Of a stretch of 64,000 bases of DNA, positions 34,927 through 46,856 are shown in pieces (within the stretch, counting starts at the first letter, position 1; each line of letters begins with the position of its first letter). Below the pieces are notes generated by a model that saw only the letters and a program-made list of their open reading frames with translations, was not told the origin of the DNA and made no database searches. A program made the position numbers and the translations under genes. The DNA is from Fomes fomentarius (taxonomy: Eukaryota > Basidiomycota > Agaricomycetes > Polyporales > Polyporaceae), in assembly GCA_022606135.1 (NCBI GenBank), contig JABYQN010000009.1:2133001-2197000 (forward strand), in the 5' to 3' direction.

Positions 34927-35914
34927 ATGCCCGAGAACATCACACTATGTACCTCGAAGGCGAGCAATGGCAATCCGACTGTATGATGTGCCTTCTAATT
35001 CACTGCTTTCTTCGCATCTTGTAGGGCTGTCCCTTCGCGCATAGGGTAAGTCCGAGTCTCAGCGTCAGGTCCAAACCATGTACTTAGATCATAGTAAACA
35101 GGCCGAGATCGCCCTTGCGGAGGCCAAGGCACCATTCACCAGATACGAGATCGACCTTCAGAACAAGCCCGAGTGGTATGCGCCCAAGATCAACCCTGCA
35201 AGCAAGGTGAAGGTCGTCCATCGAAGTGGTGGCGTCACGACAAATTCTCACTCTTCCGAGGACAGGTACCTGCTATCGCTTACGGCGGCCCTCAAGTGCC
35301 CCAGACCAGCCTTCGCCCGAGTCGACCAAGATCGTAGAGTCCATCGTCCTCGTTGAGTTCATAGACGACCTCTTCCCCGAATCCGGCATACTCCCGAAAG
35401 ATCCAGTCAAGCGCGCCCAGGCCCGCTTCTTCGTCGAGGGTGTCTCGCGCAGATTCGTGCCCGCATGGTTCGCATACCAGTTGGGTCGTGCTCAACCCGA
35501 CGACTTTTACAAGGCCGTCGAGCACCTCCAAACTCTGCTCCCCGAAGAAGGCTTCGCTGTGGGGGAGTACTCCATTGCGGACATCGTGCTGACGCCGCTC
35601 GTCGCTCGGGGCCGTGTCTCGCTCCTCAACGATATTGGCTTCTTCCCTGCCGGAGAGGGAAAGACGGTTTGGGAGACGGTCACCACCGGCAAGTTCGCTC
35701 GGTTCGGGACGTACGCGAATGATCTCCTTGCACGGGAGAGCTTCAAGGCTACGTTCGATGAGGTACGTCGACTGCTGCTTCGAATCTGCATTCTTGCCTT
35801 CTTGGCCAGTTCTTGTGTCTCATTTGATTTTCCTTCTAGCCGTACACCGTTGAAGCATTCACGAAGCGCTTTGCGGAGTTGCGTGAACAGCAGAACAGGG
35901 TTGAGAGACAATAG
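34927..35914 (+). CDS. omega-like glutathione transferase 3, frame broken at a C run
   Basis: Same five-exon plan as the cluster at 18-23 kb, but on the other strand: 34927-34959, 35025-35045, 35102-35206, 35266-35762 and 35840-35914. The 21-nt exon 2 encodes GCPFAHR with the catalytic Cys. Exon 4 is 497 nt against 498 in GST 2. Four Cs at 35299-35302 stand where five are needed (GGP(K/Q)VPPDQPSPES). With that base the product is about 243 residues and everything downstream is intact (ARFFVEGVSRRF, FAVGEYSIADIVLTPL). Intron 1 has a GC donor (AAG|GCGAGC at 34960) where the two paralogues have GT. Divergence from copies 1 and 2 shows an older split. Confidence 0.83.
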
Positions 35915-36217
35915 TGTATCTCTTCATTGTGTCGTGCTTGGTGATCTCATATGGCACTGTCGCTGTATCATGACCTCTGAGAGTCTGAGCGCAGCGGGAA
36001 TGTGATATTGGAAACGATTGCCATTGTCAGCTGATCATGGGAGTCGGACTGCACTGTATTATTAAGGCGTATACGTACGTAAGGGATCGCTACAAAAAGA
36101 GGGTGGTCGGTACAGTACATATGTACAGGAATGGATACAGTGAGGACAGACTTGAGGGATCCGCCGTGTGCATAGTGCTGCGAAGGCTCTCGGGGGACCA
36201 AGCCTATGTTACACAAT
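35915..36217. other. short intergenic gap between converging genes
   Basis: About 300 bases, with no feature recognised. Confidence 0.4.
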
Positions 36218-37560
36218 TCAGAGAGTGGTGTCCATATTGAGTGGGGCCTCAAAAGCGACGTGCAGGACGCGCGGACGGTGATCCTCGATGACACTGGCCA
36301 AGGCCTCCCGCTGCTCTTCAGTGACGCTGCCGATCACCTCCAGGACATCGGTCCTGCATGTGTGACCCATCGCGTATAAATCGATAAGCCCCCACGAACG
36401 ACCTTGAGGTCAGACCACACGGGCCACTCTCCGTCCTCCAACGACGAGCGATATTGCAAGGTCTTCGCTTTGTTATCTTCCCGCCAGTATTGGATCTCTG
36501 GTAGGAGTCTCGTCTCCATGGCGCCAACCTCGAGGATCTCAAGGTGCGGGCAAAGCTCCAAGAAGTTGAGGCCGCTGACTTCCGCACATCCGGAGATGCG
36601 CAGATGAGTCAGATTGGGCAGCTCACCATCTTCGGGAAGTCTTCCGTTGGGTGATCTTTGTCGACATCCGTAAGCGCGGACGAGTCCGAGATATCCGCCG
36701 GCACTGCTGGAGCGGCCAGGGATTGAGACTTCTCGGTATCGCAGCTGTGTTGACCAGAGCTCTCAGCAGGAAGAATAGATGGGACCATGTTCCCTTCGTG
36801 GTCGTCGTTTCCAGGATTCGCGGCTCCGGCACCCAGCCCGCCGTCCAGGCTGTACTCATACTCCGCCCCGTCGCCTTCGTCGGGCCATACCCTGCACCCA
36901 GGGTGAACGAACAGCTCCTGCAGAGTCTCGCGGTGGCGAGAGAGGGCAGTGGTGATGGTGAAGCAGTACTCCGGATCGACGAGCTGGTCGATATCCAGAG
37001 TCAAGAGGCGAGATTCCATCTTCCGCAGGAGATGCACGGTGCCTCTGTGGGAGCCCGTCACGCGCATGTGCTCGATACTCCGAAGGGAAGCGAAAGCGGC
37101 GAGAATCGTCGGATGTACCTGAAAACAGGGCTCGGGTTCGACCAGGAAGAGCTCGCGTAACGCCGTAAGGCTTCGAATAGCACGAGCCATATCCGCCTCC
37201 ATCGAATGATCCACCGGAAGTTTGACATCTAGGAAGACGACCAGGGAGGGAGGGGGTTGCCTGAAGAGTGCGAACCCGAAGATGACGAGGGGCGTCAATG
37301 CGATTAACCTTTGTGGTTCGCCGACAACTAGCCCGTCGTGGACAACCGCCTCGGCTGCAATACGCATGCGCCGGGAGGTGTCTCCCTCCGCGTAAGAACA
37401 GGATTGATCTGACCTGTCGTTTCCTTCACTGCTTTTGGAGGGAGCTGCGGGAATCTCCGATTCGATGTTCTGGTGAGCTCCGAGGGTGTTCAGCTTGTCC
37501 TCAAATACCCTCGAAGCGTTGGTGTAATTGTCGAAAACTATCAGCGAAGAAATGTGGCAA
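36218..37560 (-). pseudogene. F-box/LRR-like family member 1, two frame breaks, N-terminus unclear
   Basis: The minus strand carries the LRR-like body of the family: LRELFLVEPEPCF, LRSIEHMRVTGSHRGTVHLL, LQELFVHPGCRVWPDEG, then LPNLTHLRISGCAEV and LCPHLEILEVGAM, then DLKVVRGG joined to LIDLYAMGHTCRTDVLEV and a C-terminal block ending at 36218. Two frame changes interrupt it, at GGG 36634-36636 and at five Cs 36389-36393. Both are repaired by one added base in the run. The F-box exon seen in its paralogues is not recognisable upstream, where the frame runs open to about 37560. It could be a pseudogene, or an intact gene with two consensus errors and an unresolved first exon. Confidence 0.6.
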
Positions 37561-38725
37561 GGTTAGAGAAGAACTTGTACTCTGATCGAGCAAAGTAAGA
37601 CCGCACCATTGAATACCGACACGTTCGCCGATGTACCCGTCCACGAGGCAGGAGAGGTCATTGTGGGTGCTGATATTGCTGGGGTGAGGAAGGAGGAAGG
37701 AGGTGGCGATGGTTCAAACCGTTGGACTGTGAGTGCCTTTTATCGGTTTCCTGTGGTTGAGCAAACAATTGTCCTGCCGAAGCACCAAATACGGCACCGC
37801 TTTGTCGGCTTCGCGACCACTTTGCTTTGCACCCTGTCGGCCGGCCACTGGCAGTGATCAAAGCGAGTTCTCACGGCAAGCTTTGAGAGTCAGTCGCCGG
37901 CTTATGACACGTACCAATATGCATAAGAAAGAAAGCCACGAGAAATGACACTCTGTGATCGTGCCCGTAACCACCCACATTCGCGCGTTGCCACCCTGGC
38001 AAGACTTGAATCCGACTCGCAGTGTATGGCACCTCGCAAAAGTCGTTCCATTGAGCCACCCCTACTGTCACAAGCTTGAGTCAGTTCATGTTCTCGCAAG
38101 GACAGATGTTCACGCGTGCTTCGACTAACTCTGTCCTTCCCATTTTCAGGCGGTTGAGGTTGGACGGGCAAACGACGATCATCTTGTGGTGGCAGTGAAC
38201 TCAGTGTTGTGGATGGTGCTTATCTAATGTGGCCCGAAAAGTCACACGGTATAAGTTGGCGCGTCCGGTCCCTCCGAGTCCGAATGCGGCCGATGGCCCA
38301 TTCATAACCCCAACTGCTATTGGATAGTAACCAAAAGGTGCTCAGTTTGTCTGATAAACAACCCGCTGCCCTTTCAGCCCATCACTCACCGTCTTGTCCG
38401 AATCATGGAAACTTGCGGAGTGCTACGGTGACGTGTGCACACTCAGGGGTCGTGCCCCGTCCTTATCACCGTTTGCGAGAGAGCCAAGAGTTGCAGCAGA
38501 GGTTTCAGTAGGTGCATGCGTGTTGCAGTGATTTCAAGCGGTCAGGCTCATGAAGATCTTGTCCTCAAACAGCGCCAACAGTCACTGGCAAAGCATAGCA
38601 TAGCGATTCCATACAAAACATATGTGAGTACCGTAAGAGCAAGTCCATAGTATAGTATGATACAGATGTGATATATATCTACAGGCTACATTGTGTTCAG
38701 TCCATGCATGATGAATCGTGAGTGC
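37561..38725. other. intergenic stretch, no supported gene
   Basis: 1.2 kb. A stretch at about 37985-38065 has A-box-like and B-box-like words on the minus strand but does not fold as a tRNA. Nothing else is recognised. The last 90 bases resemble the 3' flank of the family member at 43833 (TCTACAG-C/A-CTA...GTGTTC). Confidence 0.4.
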
Positions 38726-40186
38726 TCAAAACGTGAATTCACCAGAGAGCAAATCGTAGCTCTCTAGCAAACCTCTTATCGACTCGTTACTAACATTCTC
38801 CCACCTAGACTCCACCTTCTTCCAGCACAAGGACTTCTCTCCGCACTTGATGGAGATGGAAGACAGCGACGGCGTCGGGTCCTGGATGATACCGTTGGCG
38901 AGCAACCAGAGGTGCTCCAAGTCAGCACACGCCAGGAGATCGAGGAACAAGTGTTCAAGTTTCTCGAAAAAGGCGACGAAGCATCGAATGGCATTCCGCT
39001 GCAGACGTGGTGAATTAGGTTGGAAGGAGGAACAAACGACAAGACTGGTACTCACCGTGACCCCGCCGAAGCAGTCTTCCCCGACCACAACGCGGAGCGT
39101 GAAGAATCGGACCGACTCCATCTTGTTCTTCAACGTCTGGATCTCGCCCGCTGCATCGGGCCATACGGGAAGAGGGGTCCCGACAGAGAGCCGCAAGACC
39201 TCAGGCCCGTTATCCTCTACGACCTCAGGAATGAGTCTGTAGAGGATGCCGCTGACGTTCCCTTGGATCTCGAGCTCATGCGTCTGGCAAGTGTTGCCCA
39301 GCGCGGCGAGATCTACGATCCCCCCTCGCACGAGCCCGATCCCGTTCCAAGGCTCCTCGCCCTCATTGTTGTCCCAGGCCGCTCGCGTGGCCTCCAAGTT
39401 GAGCCCCCGCACGGTGGCCGCGGTCGCGTCGAAAGCCTGCCTGCTTGCGCCGATGTCCAAGCAGCGAAGCTCCGGGAACATCCGCATGAAGGCATCCCCG
39501 ACATATCTGGGCTCGTAACCGACCAGGTAGAGGCGGCGCATCTCTGCGAACAGGGGAGGATGATGAGGGTCGAAGTTCGCACCTTGCTGGTTGGGGAGGA
39601 GATGCGCTGCGTGGCCGGGCTGTACGACAAGCTCACGAAGGGTGTCGCTGTAGTGACCCAGGACGTCCAAGGTCAAGTGGATGCTTTGCGCGCCTGTCAA
39701 CCGGAGGGTCTGGAGAGGACCCTGCATGTTGCGCAGAACCCAGACGGTGCCGGTGTTTGGTCGTTCCACATGTAGAATGGCAATGTTCGGGAGCGAAGCG
39801 ATTGCAGGGGGGACGTCTGGGTGGGCCATGAAACAGTCCTCCGGGTCGCCAGCCAGCCGAAGATCGACGAGGGAGACGAGGGAACGGAGGCTCTTGGCCA
39901 TGTTCGCCGCGTCGACAGTATCGTTCATCAAAGGGAGGGATACGAGGAGCCGCGTCAAGGATGGTGTGCGGAAAGTGTCTACACACCTTCCTAACAGCTT
40001 AAAGTACGCAGCCGCCTCTTCCTTGCGGATGATGGTATCAAGCTCGAGCGCTCGCGGCGCACCGAACCTGCGCATGACATGGCAGGTGCTGCTCAACGCG
40101 AGCACCGATTGCTGGTCGTGACTCCCGTCCATCACCTTCAAGAAGATCTCGGTGGGGAAAGTCGCCTCGTTACCGGAGGTCAGCAT
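38726..40186 (-). CDS. F-box/LRR-like family member 2
   Basis: Exon 1 is 40186-39056 and exon 2 is 38998-38726. The 57-nt GT-AG intron is a multiple of three and stays open if retained. The spliced product has 467 residues. The N-terminus FPTEIFLKVMD...LALSSTCHVMRRFGAP is F-box-like, and F-box proteins recruit substrates to SCF ubiquitin ligases. The body has loose Leu-rich repeats (MRRLYLVGYEP, FPELRCLDIGAS), the family block GLVRGGIVDLAALGNTCQTHEL, and a C-terminal block (LEHLFLDLLACADLEHLW). A 5'-UTR intron ends just before the ATG (GTAAGC...CACAG), as in members 3 and 4. The family appears lineage-specific; the ubiquitin role is inference from the F-box-like N-terminus. Confidence 0.82.
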   Translation of the reverse strand: MLTSGNEATFPTEIFLKVMDGSHDQQSVLALSSTCHVMRRFGAPRALELDTIIRKEEAAAYFKLLGRCVDTFRTPSLTRLLVSLPLMNDTVDAANMAKSLRSLVSLVDLRLAGDPEDCFMAHPDVPPAIASLPNIAILHVERPNTGTVWVLRNMQGPLQTLRLTGAQSIHLTLDVLGHYSDTLRELVVQPGHAAHLLPNQQGANFDPHHPPLFAEMRRLYLVGYEPRYVGDAFMRMFPELRCLDIGASRQAFDATAATVRGLNLEATRAAWDNNEGEEPWNGIGLVRGGIVDLAALGNTCQTHELEIQGNVSGILYRLIPEVVEDNGPEVLRLSVGTPLPVWPDAAGEIQTLKNKMESVRFFTLRVVVGEDCFGGVTVSTSLVVCSSFQPNSPRLQRNAIRCFVAFFEKLEHLFLDLLACADLEHLWLLANGIIQDPTPSLSSISIKCGEKSLCWKKVESRWENVSNESIRGLLESYDLLSGEFTF

Positions 40187-42662
40187 CGTGTTGACTGTGA
40201 GTCGTCAGTGGGAGTCGCACTCTTGATATCGGAGACGCGCTTACTTTATGTTAAAGTTGAAATTGAAGAGTGAAAGTGTTGCGGCGGTAGCAGGTCGTGA
40301 GTGCAAGGAAGGAATTGCGAGGTAGGGGATAGGATGTGCGGGTGCGCGTGAGGTCTACGTCGGACCGTCTGCCAAGTGAGTCCAATGTTCCACAATGCGC
40401 AACCGTTACTCACCGTGTGATAGATTCGTTATGTGCAGCGTACAAAGTGTACACAGTCGCGCGAGCCTGGTGCGCGCACAGAAGGGAGGTGGGGAGAGAC
40501 ACACTTGCCCAGGGCGGGTTTTATCGTGCTCTGTGGAGCTCCGGCACGTGGGGATTCCCGCCGTTGCAACACACCGAGGTTGCAATGTACTCAGCCTTCG
40601 CCCAAGTAGCTGGTCGCGGAGTTACTCGCCAGGCACATATTGCCCGTTTCAGAAGCGGTTCCCTTACGCCGCGTTCGCCCGCCCTCTGCCCTGCTCCCTC
40701 CACCTTCTAGCCAATAATGCTGGGCCACTTCATACCACTCAATATGGCTCGTATACCGCTGTCATCCGCGACTCTGTGTACGCCTCATTGAACAGTGAGA
40801 GAAGAGGTATGCACCATGCTCCACCTGCTCAGCGTCAATTTCGGGACGCATCCCGAGTCGGTTGCGCCCTATTGCGTACACGGACTTCGACGATCGATGT
40901 TCACATGGCTTCGACGACATTAAACTCTACTTTTCGCCTCCGTACGCTCGGTCGACGATGGCTGCAGACAGACAAAGACAGAATTGCGCCGTCTGTGCCG
41001 ATGCCCTTCGCCATCTGAAGGTCAAGGTCCCCAGCACACCGCTGCAGCTACCACGATACCTATCACTCCCTCCTCTCGCCCTACTTCAAACGTCGACACG
41101 GCCCCCAATGATTGGGCGCAACTACCTACATGGATCACGTACTCCATCCGGCTTGGCGGGTTGGCAACTGCTTGATTCCTTGCAAGTTCACTCCAAACTT
41201 CTTGCGGCTGCTTGCTCTGTACTTTCGCACGTCAAAGTATCTGGCTACCGGGGAAGCGGGAGGGACAGCCTGGGCTGCTGCAGGTACTAGCCGAACGGAG
41301 ATCGGACTCGGAGAGTTCAAGTGCGATAATGACTTGCTCAATCTAGAGCTTATCTGTGGACCCTGACATCTCGACAATTCTGGCGCCGCAGCACTTCCTT
41401 ATGCAGACTTGTGGGGGAGAGTACTTGGTAAGCGAACGCGTCTCTCAGATTGATCAACGAATCACATACCTCCGCGTACTAGAAAATTTCCCGAATTCTC
41501 ACAAACGACGCCCCATCATTCTTCCAATGCACTGGAGCGTTCTCTCCTAATCCCGCCGCCGACCACTTCCAAGCTATCGATACAACCAACGCGACTATGT
41601 GGGCGGGCGCGCATCCTGATACAGTTCAGCACAAGGTATGACACTCTGCGCACCTTCAACACCTACGCCCAGCCTCTGCCCCGCAGTCGTCTTGCGACTG
41701 TGGTCGAGTTCCTGTCACCCCATATAGGTCGCGTTACCTACGCTCGCCCCGGCCGGCCCTATTCGATGCTCGCTCCGACCAGTCCAGAACACCGTATACT
41801 AGTCGCTGTACATGTGACAACTGTCGCCGAACTGCGCATCCGCATGTGTACGTAGCATGCGCGGCTGTGCTTACTAGCCACTTTCTAGCCTTCTCTTGCG
41901 AGTCTTTTACGCTCCAATCACGATCTAGAGCATGGCGCGAGTGCCCTCGCACTCTGCGCGCATGTGTAGCGTTTTAGTACTCACACGTCTCTATGGTTGT
42001 TACTCTCGCAGCTTTGCGCCCAGTTGCCCGTGGGTCATTGGGGACCAACACATGCACCGGGCGAGGCTATGCATTGCGCGTGCATGCCCATGCATGTTGA
42101 CCGCCATGGTCTGCTGCCGCCTACGCAGCTCCACCTTTCAGCGACTGCAAGCCGCGTCTGAGAAACATACGCTGAGTGCATACCTTGAGGTCCGGTAAAG
42201 ATCCGATGCAAGCAAAGTACTGTCGAAACGTGACTGACTCGTCCCACAGGCACAAGAACCACATGTCGTAAATCGGAGCCACCTTTGACATATCCCGGAG
42301 CGCGTATGAGAGCGTAGTAGCGCGATGCGATTCCGGTCCCACGCAACAAGGACACAGCGTCGTAAGTTAGCGCTCCAATTCGTTCAGCTCGTTAATCACA
42401 GCATACTTGAAGGCATATGGAGGTTGGATCATGACAGTGGGCAGCGGCGACATCCCGCCAGCGGCATTCTACCCCGGTCTACCTGGACTTTTACCTGCGG
42501 GGTCAGCGCGCGTTCGCGCCTCCTGTTCAGGTGTATAAGAGGTGATCAGTCGATAGCTGAATCCCTCAGTTCCTAACTCTCCTCCGTTTTCCATCGTAGC
42601 TCATCCCCCTCGTGCTACCTTACTACACCCTCGCACTTCCAGAACCTTACTCCCAGTACAAT
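40187..42662. other. intergenic stretch, no supported gene
   Basis: 2.5 kb. It begins with the promoter of F-box/LRR member 2, whose GCCCAGGGCGGGTTTTATCGTGCTC resembles that of member 3. Plus-strand frames at 40395-41290 overlap each other and lack motifs or a consistent splice pattern. I do not call a gene. Confidence 0.45.
42535..42540 (+). promoter_or_regulatory. TATA-like element of the secreted DPBB gene
   Basis: TATAAG about 123 bases upstream of the ATG at 42663, followed by a pyrimidine-rich leader. Confidence 0.4.
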
Positions 42663-43159
42663 ATGAGATTCTCCGCTCTCCTTGCTACTCTCTTCGCGGC
42701 CACAGCTGCATATGCCCAGTCTGGGGCCGGAGATGGTGAGCGTACCCTGCCCGACATTCTTGAGGATTGACCTCGGCTCATCGTCCCTTCACAGCCACTT
42801 GGTACAACCCCGGTGTGGGTTCGTGCGGCCACAACAACGTGGCGACCGACTTTATCGTCGCACTTGATTCCACGACGATGCGTAATGGGCCAAACCCGAA
42901 CACGTGAGTATCACACGCGTCCCTTCACTTTCAAGATGCGGGTGCCTTGGATTCGACACTGAAATTGTTCAACAGGAACCCACTCTGTGGACGCCAGGTC
43001 CGTGTCACCGGTCCTGACGGGAGGACCGTGACGGTCTCTGTCGCGGATACATGCCCGAGCTGTGGCCCTGGCAGCATTGATCTCTCGCCGGCGGCGTTCC
43101 AGCAACTCGCGTCTCTTGACGTCGGTCGCCTGCACGGCGTTAACTGGGTCCTCCTGTAG
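42663..43159 (+). CDS. secreted RlpA-like double-psi beta-barrel protein
   Basis: Exons 42663-42735, 42795-42903 and 42976-43159 give 121 residues in frame. A clear signal peptide (MRFSALLATLFAATAAYA) is followed by a compact DPBB domain: GDATWYNPGVGSCGHNN, IVALDS, CGRQVRVTGPDGRTVTVSVAD, CPSCGPGSIDLSPAAF, and HGVNWVLL at the end. Four Cys residues are spaced as in RlpA-like proteins of the type annotated as riboflavin aldehyde-forming enzyme relatives, loosely related to barwin and expansins. The role in fungi is unproven; cell-wall or carbohydrate binding at the hyphal surface is the usual guess. It has its own promoter with a TATA-like element, and sits alone between two F-box/LRR genes. 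Confidence 0.9.
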
Positions 43160-43832
43160 AAATATTGACCGCCTATGATGATGATGTACTACTACTACTT
43201 GGGCGAATGTGAGATGCAATGATATAGGCGGAATTTTGCGCAGCTGCATGGCCCGCGAGGTATGAGTACTTTGCGAGTCTGGACTTCGAACCTAGTCCGA
43301 ATTCTCTGGTGGCGGTGCTCGCGAACGCATGCTGAACCGAACGTTATCATCTTGCCCCGCGCTGATTCCCACGATCTTCCATCCCTTACTGACTTTAGGC
43401 TTGCGCGTATTGACTACGAAGTTTGGATAAAATCCACGACTCGCGTTCTGAGGATATCGACGCATTCCTTTGTTGCTCGCCTCACTTTCTCACACTGTCT
43501 CGCACTGTCGCGTGCCACGTGTCACGATTCAAGAGTTGAGATAGGGGTCTGTGGCGACGTCGATGCTCGTCGGAGAACATGAACGATAACCCCAGTCTGC
43601 TAAGTAGTGTTTCAATGATCGCGTGAGTGTACTCACATTGTGTTCGAGCTACTCTGAGAGTGAACGGAGGCTTACGAGTGATTAGCCATTATTCCACCAG
43701 TCCCTTGTGAGTACATACAGGAAGTTGTGAAGAGACAGCGAGACTACAATACAGGTAATGTGTTTGTCTATGTCTACAGACTATAGTGTGTTCGACCGTG
43801 CAGTAAACGATGACAGTAGGTTATCGATATGA
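43160..43832. other. intergenic stretch between converging genes
   Basis: No gene supported. It contains the 3' flanks of the DPBB gene and of F-box/LRR member 3. Confidence 0.4.
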
Positions 43833-45441
43833 TCAAACCGTGAACTCGTCGGACAGCATCCCATTCACCTTCAGGATGGCCTTCGCTTCCTCAGCCTCAA
43901 CCAGCCTAATGGCTGTGCTCCCCGGCATCCTCCTGCGGCAGTAGAATGTGCTGCCGCACATCAGGGATACGAACTGTGTTGGGGCTGGTCCTTCAAGCTG
44001 CAAAACCTTCCGGCGCACCGTCCCTCCGCTGAAGATTCTCTCCCCGATGGCATGGAGATCCCCCAACAATACCTTGTCCGCAATGATCTCAACGAAGACG
44101 AATTCCACGTTCTGGAAGAGGTTCACGAGCAACGCTATATTCCTCGCCTATAGAGTATGCATAGTGAGTGACGAGAGCAAATACACGAACGAGAAGATTA
44201 CTCACCGTGTCCTTCTTCCACGCCCGCCCTACCAGAGCACGGATCGTGAGCTTTCGCACGGATGTCATGTGTGCTGTAGCATCCTCGATGGAGATGCCTG
44301 CCATGGTGAACGGCATCCGGATCGAGAGGCGCAAGACTCGCGGCGCATTGTCCCCAACGACGCATGGGATCAAGAGGAAGTGAGAGAGGATGTCCCCAGC
44401 TATCTCCATTTCGACAGTGGTGGAAGTGTTGCCTAGTGCGGCGAGATCGACCAAGCCTCCTTTCACGAGCTTCAGATTCCTCCAGCACCTCCGAATTGCG
44501 GCGTCGTTTTCGTCGTTGAAGTAGGGCCCGAAGTCGAACGCGTCCTCCTGATCCGAGTCTGGACCCTCTTCCTCGTTGTGCGGACGTACCCTCGCCCAGA
44601 AGGCGCGTGTCTCTGCCACATTCCACACCCGAATATCGACGGCTGTTTGATTCCACACCGTTCTCACCACTCCGATATCCAGCTGGCGGAGATTGGGGAA
44701 CATTTTGATGAACGAGTTCCCTACATCCCCCGGGCCGTAGCCAGGTAGGCACAGCGTCGTGCAGCGCTGGAAGACCGGCAGACGGTCGAGGTCGAGGCCG
44801 TCGCCGATCCACTGGTCCGGGCGCAAGCCCGCTTGGTGACCAGGGGAGACGAAAAGGCGTTGGAGCGACGCCGTATAGCGCGCAAGGATGTTAAGCCCTA
44901 GTGTATGACTCTGCGCGTCCTGGAGTTCGATGTCCTCCAGAGGTGAGGACATCCTTTGGAGGAGACGTGAAACGCTGGCCCGCGCCCGCACAACAACCAG
45001 GTGGGTGACTGTCCTTAGAGAGGCGATGGCCTCGAGGACCTCCGCGTGCGCCCACAGGCATGCGTCGGAGTTCTCGAGAGTAAGGACGTTGAGGTTCGAG
45101 AGCGCGCGCAGCCCTGCCGCCATCGTCGCGACGTCTCGCGCGCTGCGAAGAACCGGTAGTGCAATCCGGACAGTCGTGATAATCGGAATGCGAAACGCAT
45201 TCTTCGCGCAAGAGTGAAACAGGTGAAAAAAGGACAGAGCCTTGGCCTTGTCGCGCACGACGTTTTCGTGCTCGAGGGTGAGCGGAGCACCGTATCTCCG
45301 CATCGTCTTGCATGTACTACTGAGTGCAAGGACCACCAATTGATCGTCTGCAAGCTCTGAGACCCTGATCAGCACGTCAAGAGCAAGCGGCCTCTGGTCA
45401 GCAGCTGCGAAGGAGGTCGTAGGGGTCATCATGGTGGACAT
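43833..45441 (-). CDS. F-box/LRR-like family member 3
   Basis: Exon 1 is 45441-44206 and exon 2 is 44147-43833, joined across a 58-nt intron at the same place as in members 2 and 4. The product has 516 residues. Family features in order are the F-box-like ALDVLIRVSEL...LALSSTCKTMRRYGAP, then LRALSNLNVLTLENSDACLW, SLQRLFVSPGHQ, FPNLRQLDIG, an acidic insert (HNEEEGPDSDQEDAFD), LVKGGLVDLAALGNTSTT, and the C-terminal block NIALLVNLFQNVEFVFVE. The frame is intact. A 5'-UTR intron ends 5 bases before the ATG. An upstream ATG in the previous exon would add three residues in frame (MTD). A purine-r repeat lies in its promoter. Confidence 0.83.
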
Positions 45442-46856
45442 GTCGGCTGTGAGTGGTCAGCAGCCGTAGAGTGCAAGATACTTGGTTCACTTACTCATGA
45501 TCTGGGACAGAGAGTTGGACTGGTGTTGTGAGCGTGCCCGACTCAAGTAGGGGAGGTTGTGAGTAGTAGTGGAACGTAGTTTGGAGGTGAAGGATAGGGT
45601 TGAAAGGGTAGGGTCTACGACGAACGGCGACGTCGGTAAGTCCAGCCCTCTACAAAGTACGACTATAACTCACCGTGACACTCGTGATACTAAGCTACAT
45701 GCGTCGGCTCACCGTGTCGCGGGAGGATGGAACGAATGCAGCAGAGGGACGACAGCGGAGACGACAGCAGATAGACAACAGCAGAGAAACAACAGCAGAG
45801 ACAACAGCAGAGAGAGGACAGCAGAGGGACGAGCTGACTCGCCCAGGTCGCGCGGTATTTATTGTGCTCTTCATGATTGGACACGTGATTGCTAATCCTT
45901 GTTTATCCTCGCAACCAAAATCATGCAACTGCGCCATTGGCTCGCTATACTCCACCCCGTGTGCTCAGTTCTCCGCCCAAGCCTATGTCCCGTTTGGAGC
46001 CTCTCCCTCCTCCTCCCTGGCAAATAGTACTGGTGCATATCATCCCTCTTGCTCTAGCCCGTCCACCGTCATAAATGCCAAAGTTTACACGGCAGTCGGG
46101 CATTGTTCTGGGGAGTGGTATCGCTCACCCTACGGCACCGGGGATGGGATGCTTCGGTCCGCCTGTCCGTGCATTTATCTCGGCTATGTATTGCGGAATG
46201 ATCCCGCCGACAAGGGAACTTTGCTACTTGCTTCTGTTGCTCAGCGAACCCGTTGAGGAAAAACGCCCCCGAGGGCACTGGCTACTACCGTGTTCCCATC
46301 GCCCACCGTGCTCCTCTCTCGCGCCCCGGGCTGAGTCCGTTCGAGAGCCTCTAGACTATCGTGACATCTTTGAAGAGTTCCAGTGCAGAACACCTCTGTC
46401 CCGCCGCGGGGGTCGACGCTATTCTCGGCTGTCAGTCTTAACCATTTACCCCTCATGCAGAATGATGTTTACTGTTCGAACTCTGTAGTGGGGCCGTTTA
46501 TAATTTTACTCAGTATCTTTCTGGGAGTGATTGTCTTAGTATCGAATTCTGATCCACATAACACTATGTAGTTGTAGGGGAGAGGACGTGGCGGGTGGGA
46601 CAGACGGCGGAGAACAGGCCGACACCGTCCCATTGCGATAACTTGCCTTTTTTGATTGTGCTATTCCTGGCTCGGGGGTATCCGCTGCGTGGGATGCGGT
46701 TTGTTTGTTTGCTGTTTGGCTACTATAAGCGCCTCGCTTGGTGTTGCTTGGTAGTGTTTGGTGACCCCTCATTTCCTTATTGGTCTGCTTCTTTCCTGAG
46801 CGCCGAAATGTATCCCTTGAAACAGGGCCCTGACGGAGCATCGCCTCGCCTGTGTT
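45442..46856. other. intergenic stretch between diverging genes
   Basis: 1.4 kb. It holds the 5'-UTR intron and promoter of F-box/LRR member 3, with GGTATTTATTGTGCTC near 45850, and a purine-rich repeat. Beyond that I see no supported gene. Confidence 0.45.
45736..45832. repeat. imperfect ACAGCAGAGA-type tandem repeat in a promoter
   Basis: About seven imperfect copies of a 13-14-base unit around ACAACAGCAGAGA, just downstream (in gene sense) of the TATTTA-like element of F-box/LRR member 3, so probably in its leader. Confidence 0.75.

Noticed and set aside
37985..38065. tRNA-like A-box and B-box words on the minus strand
   Set aside because: The T-arm and acceptor stems do not pair; at most a decayed tRNA.
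40395..41290. Overlapping plus-strand frames in the gap after F-box/LRR member 2
   Set aside because: Different frames overlap without a consistent splice pattern or family match.
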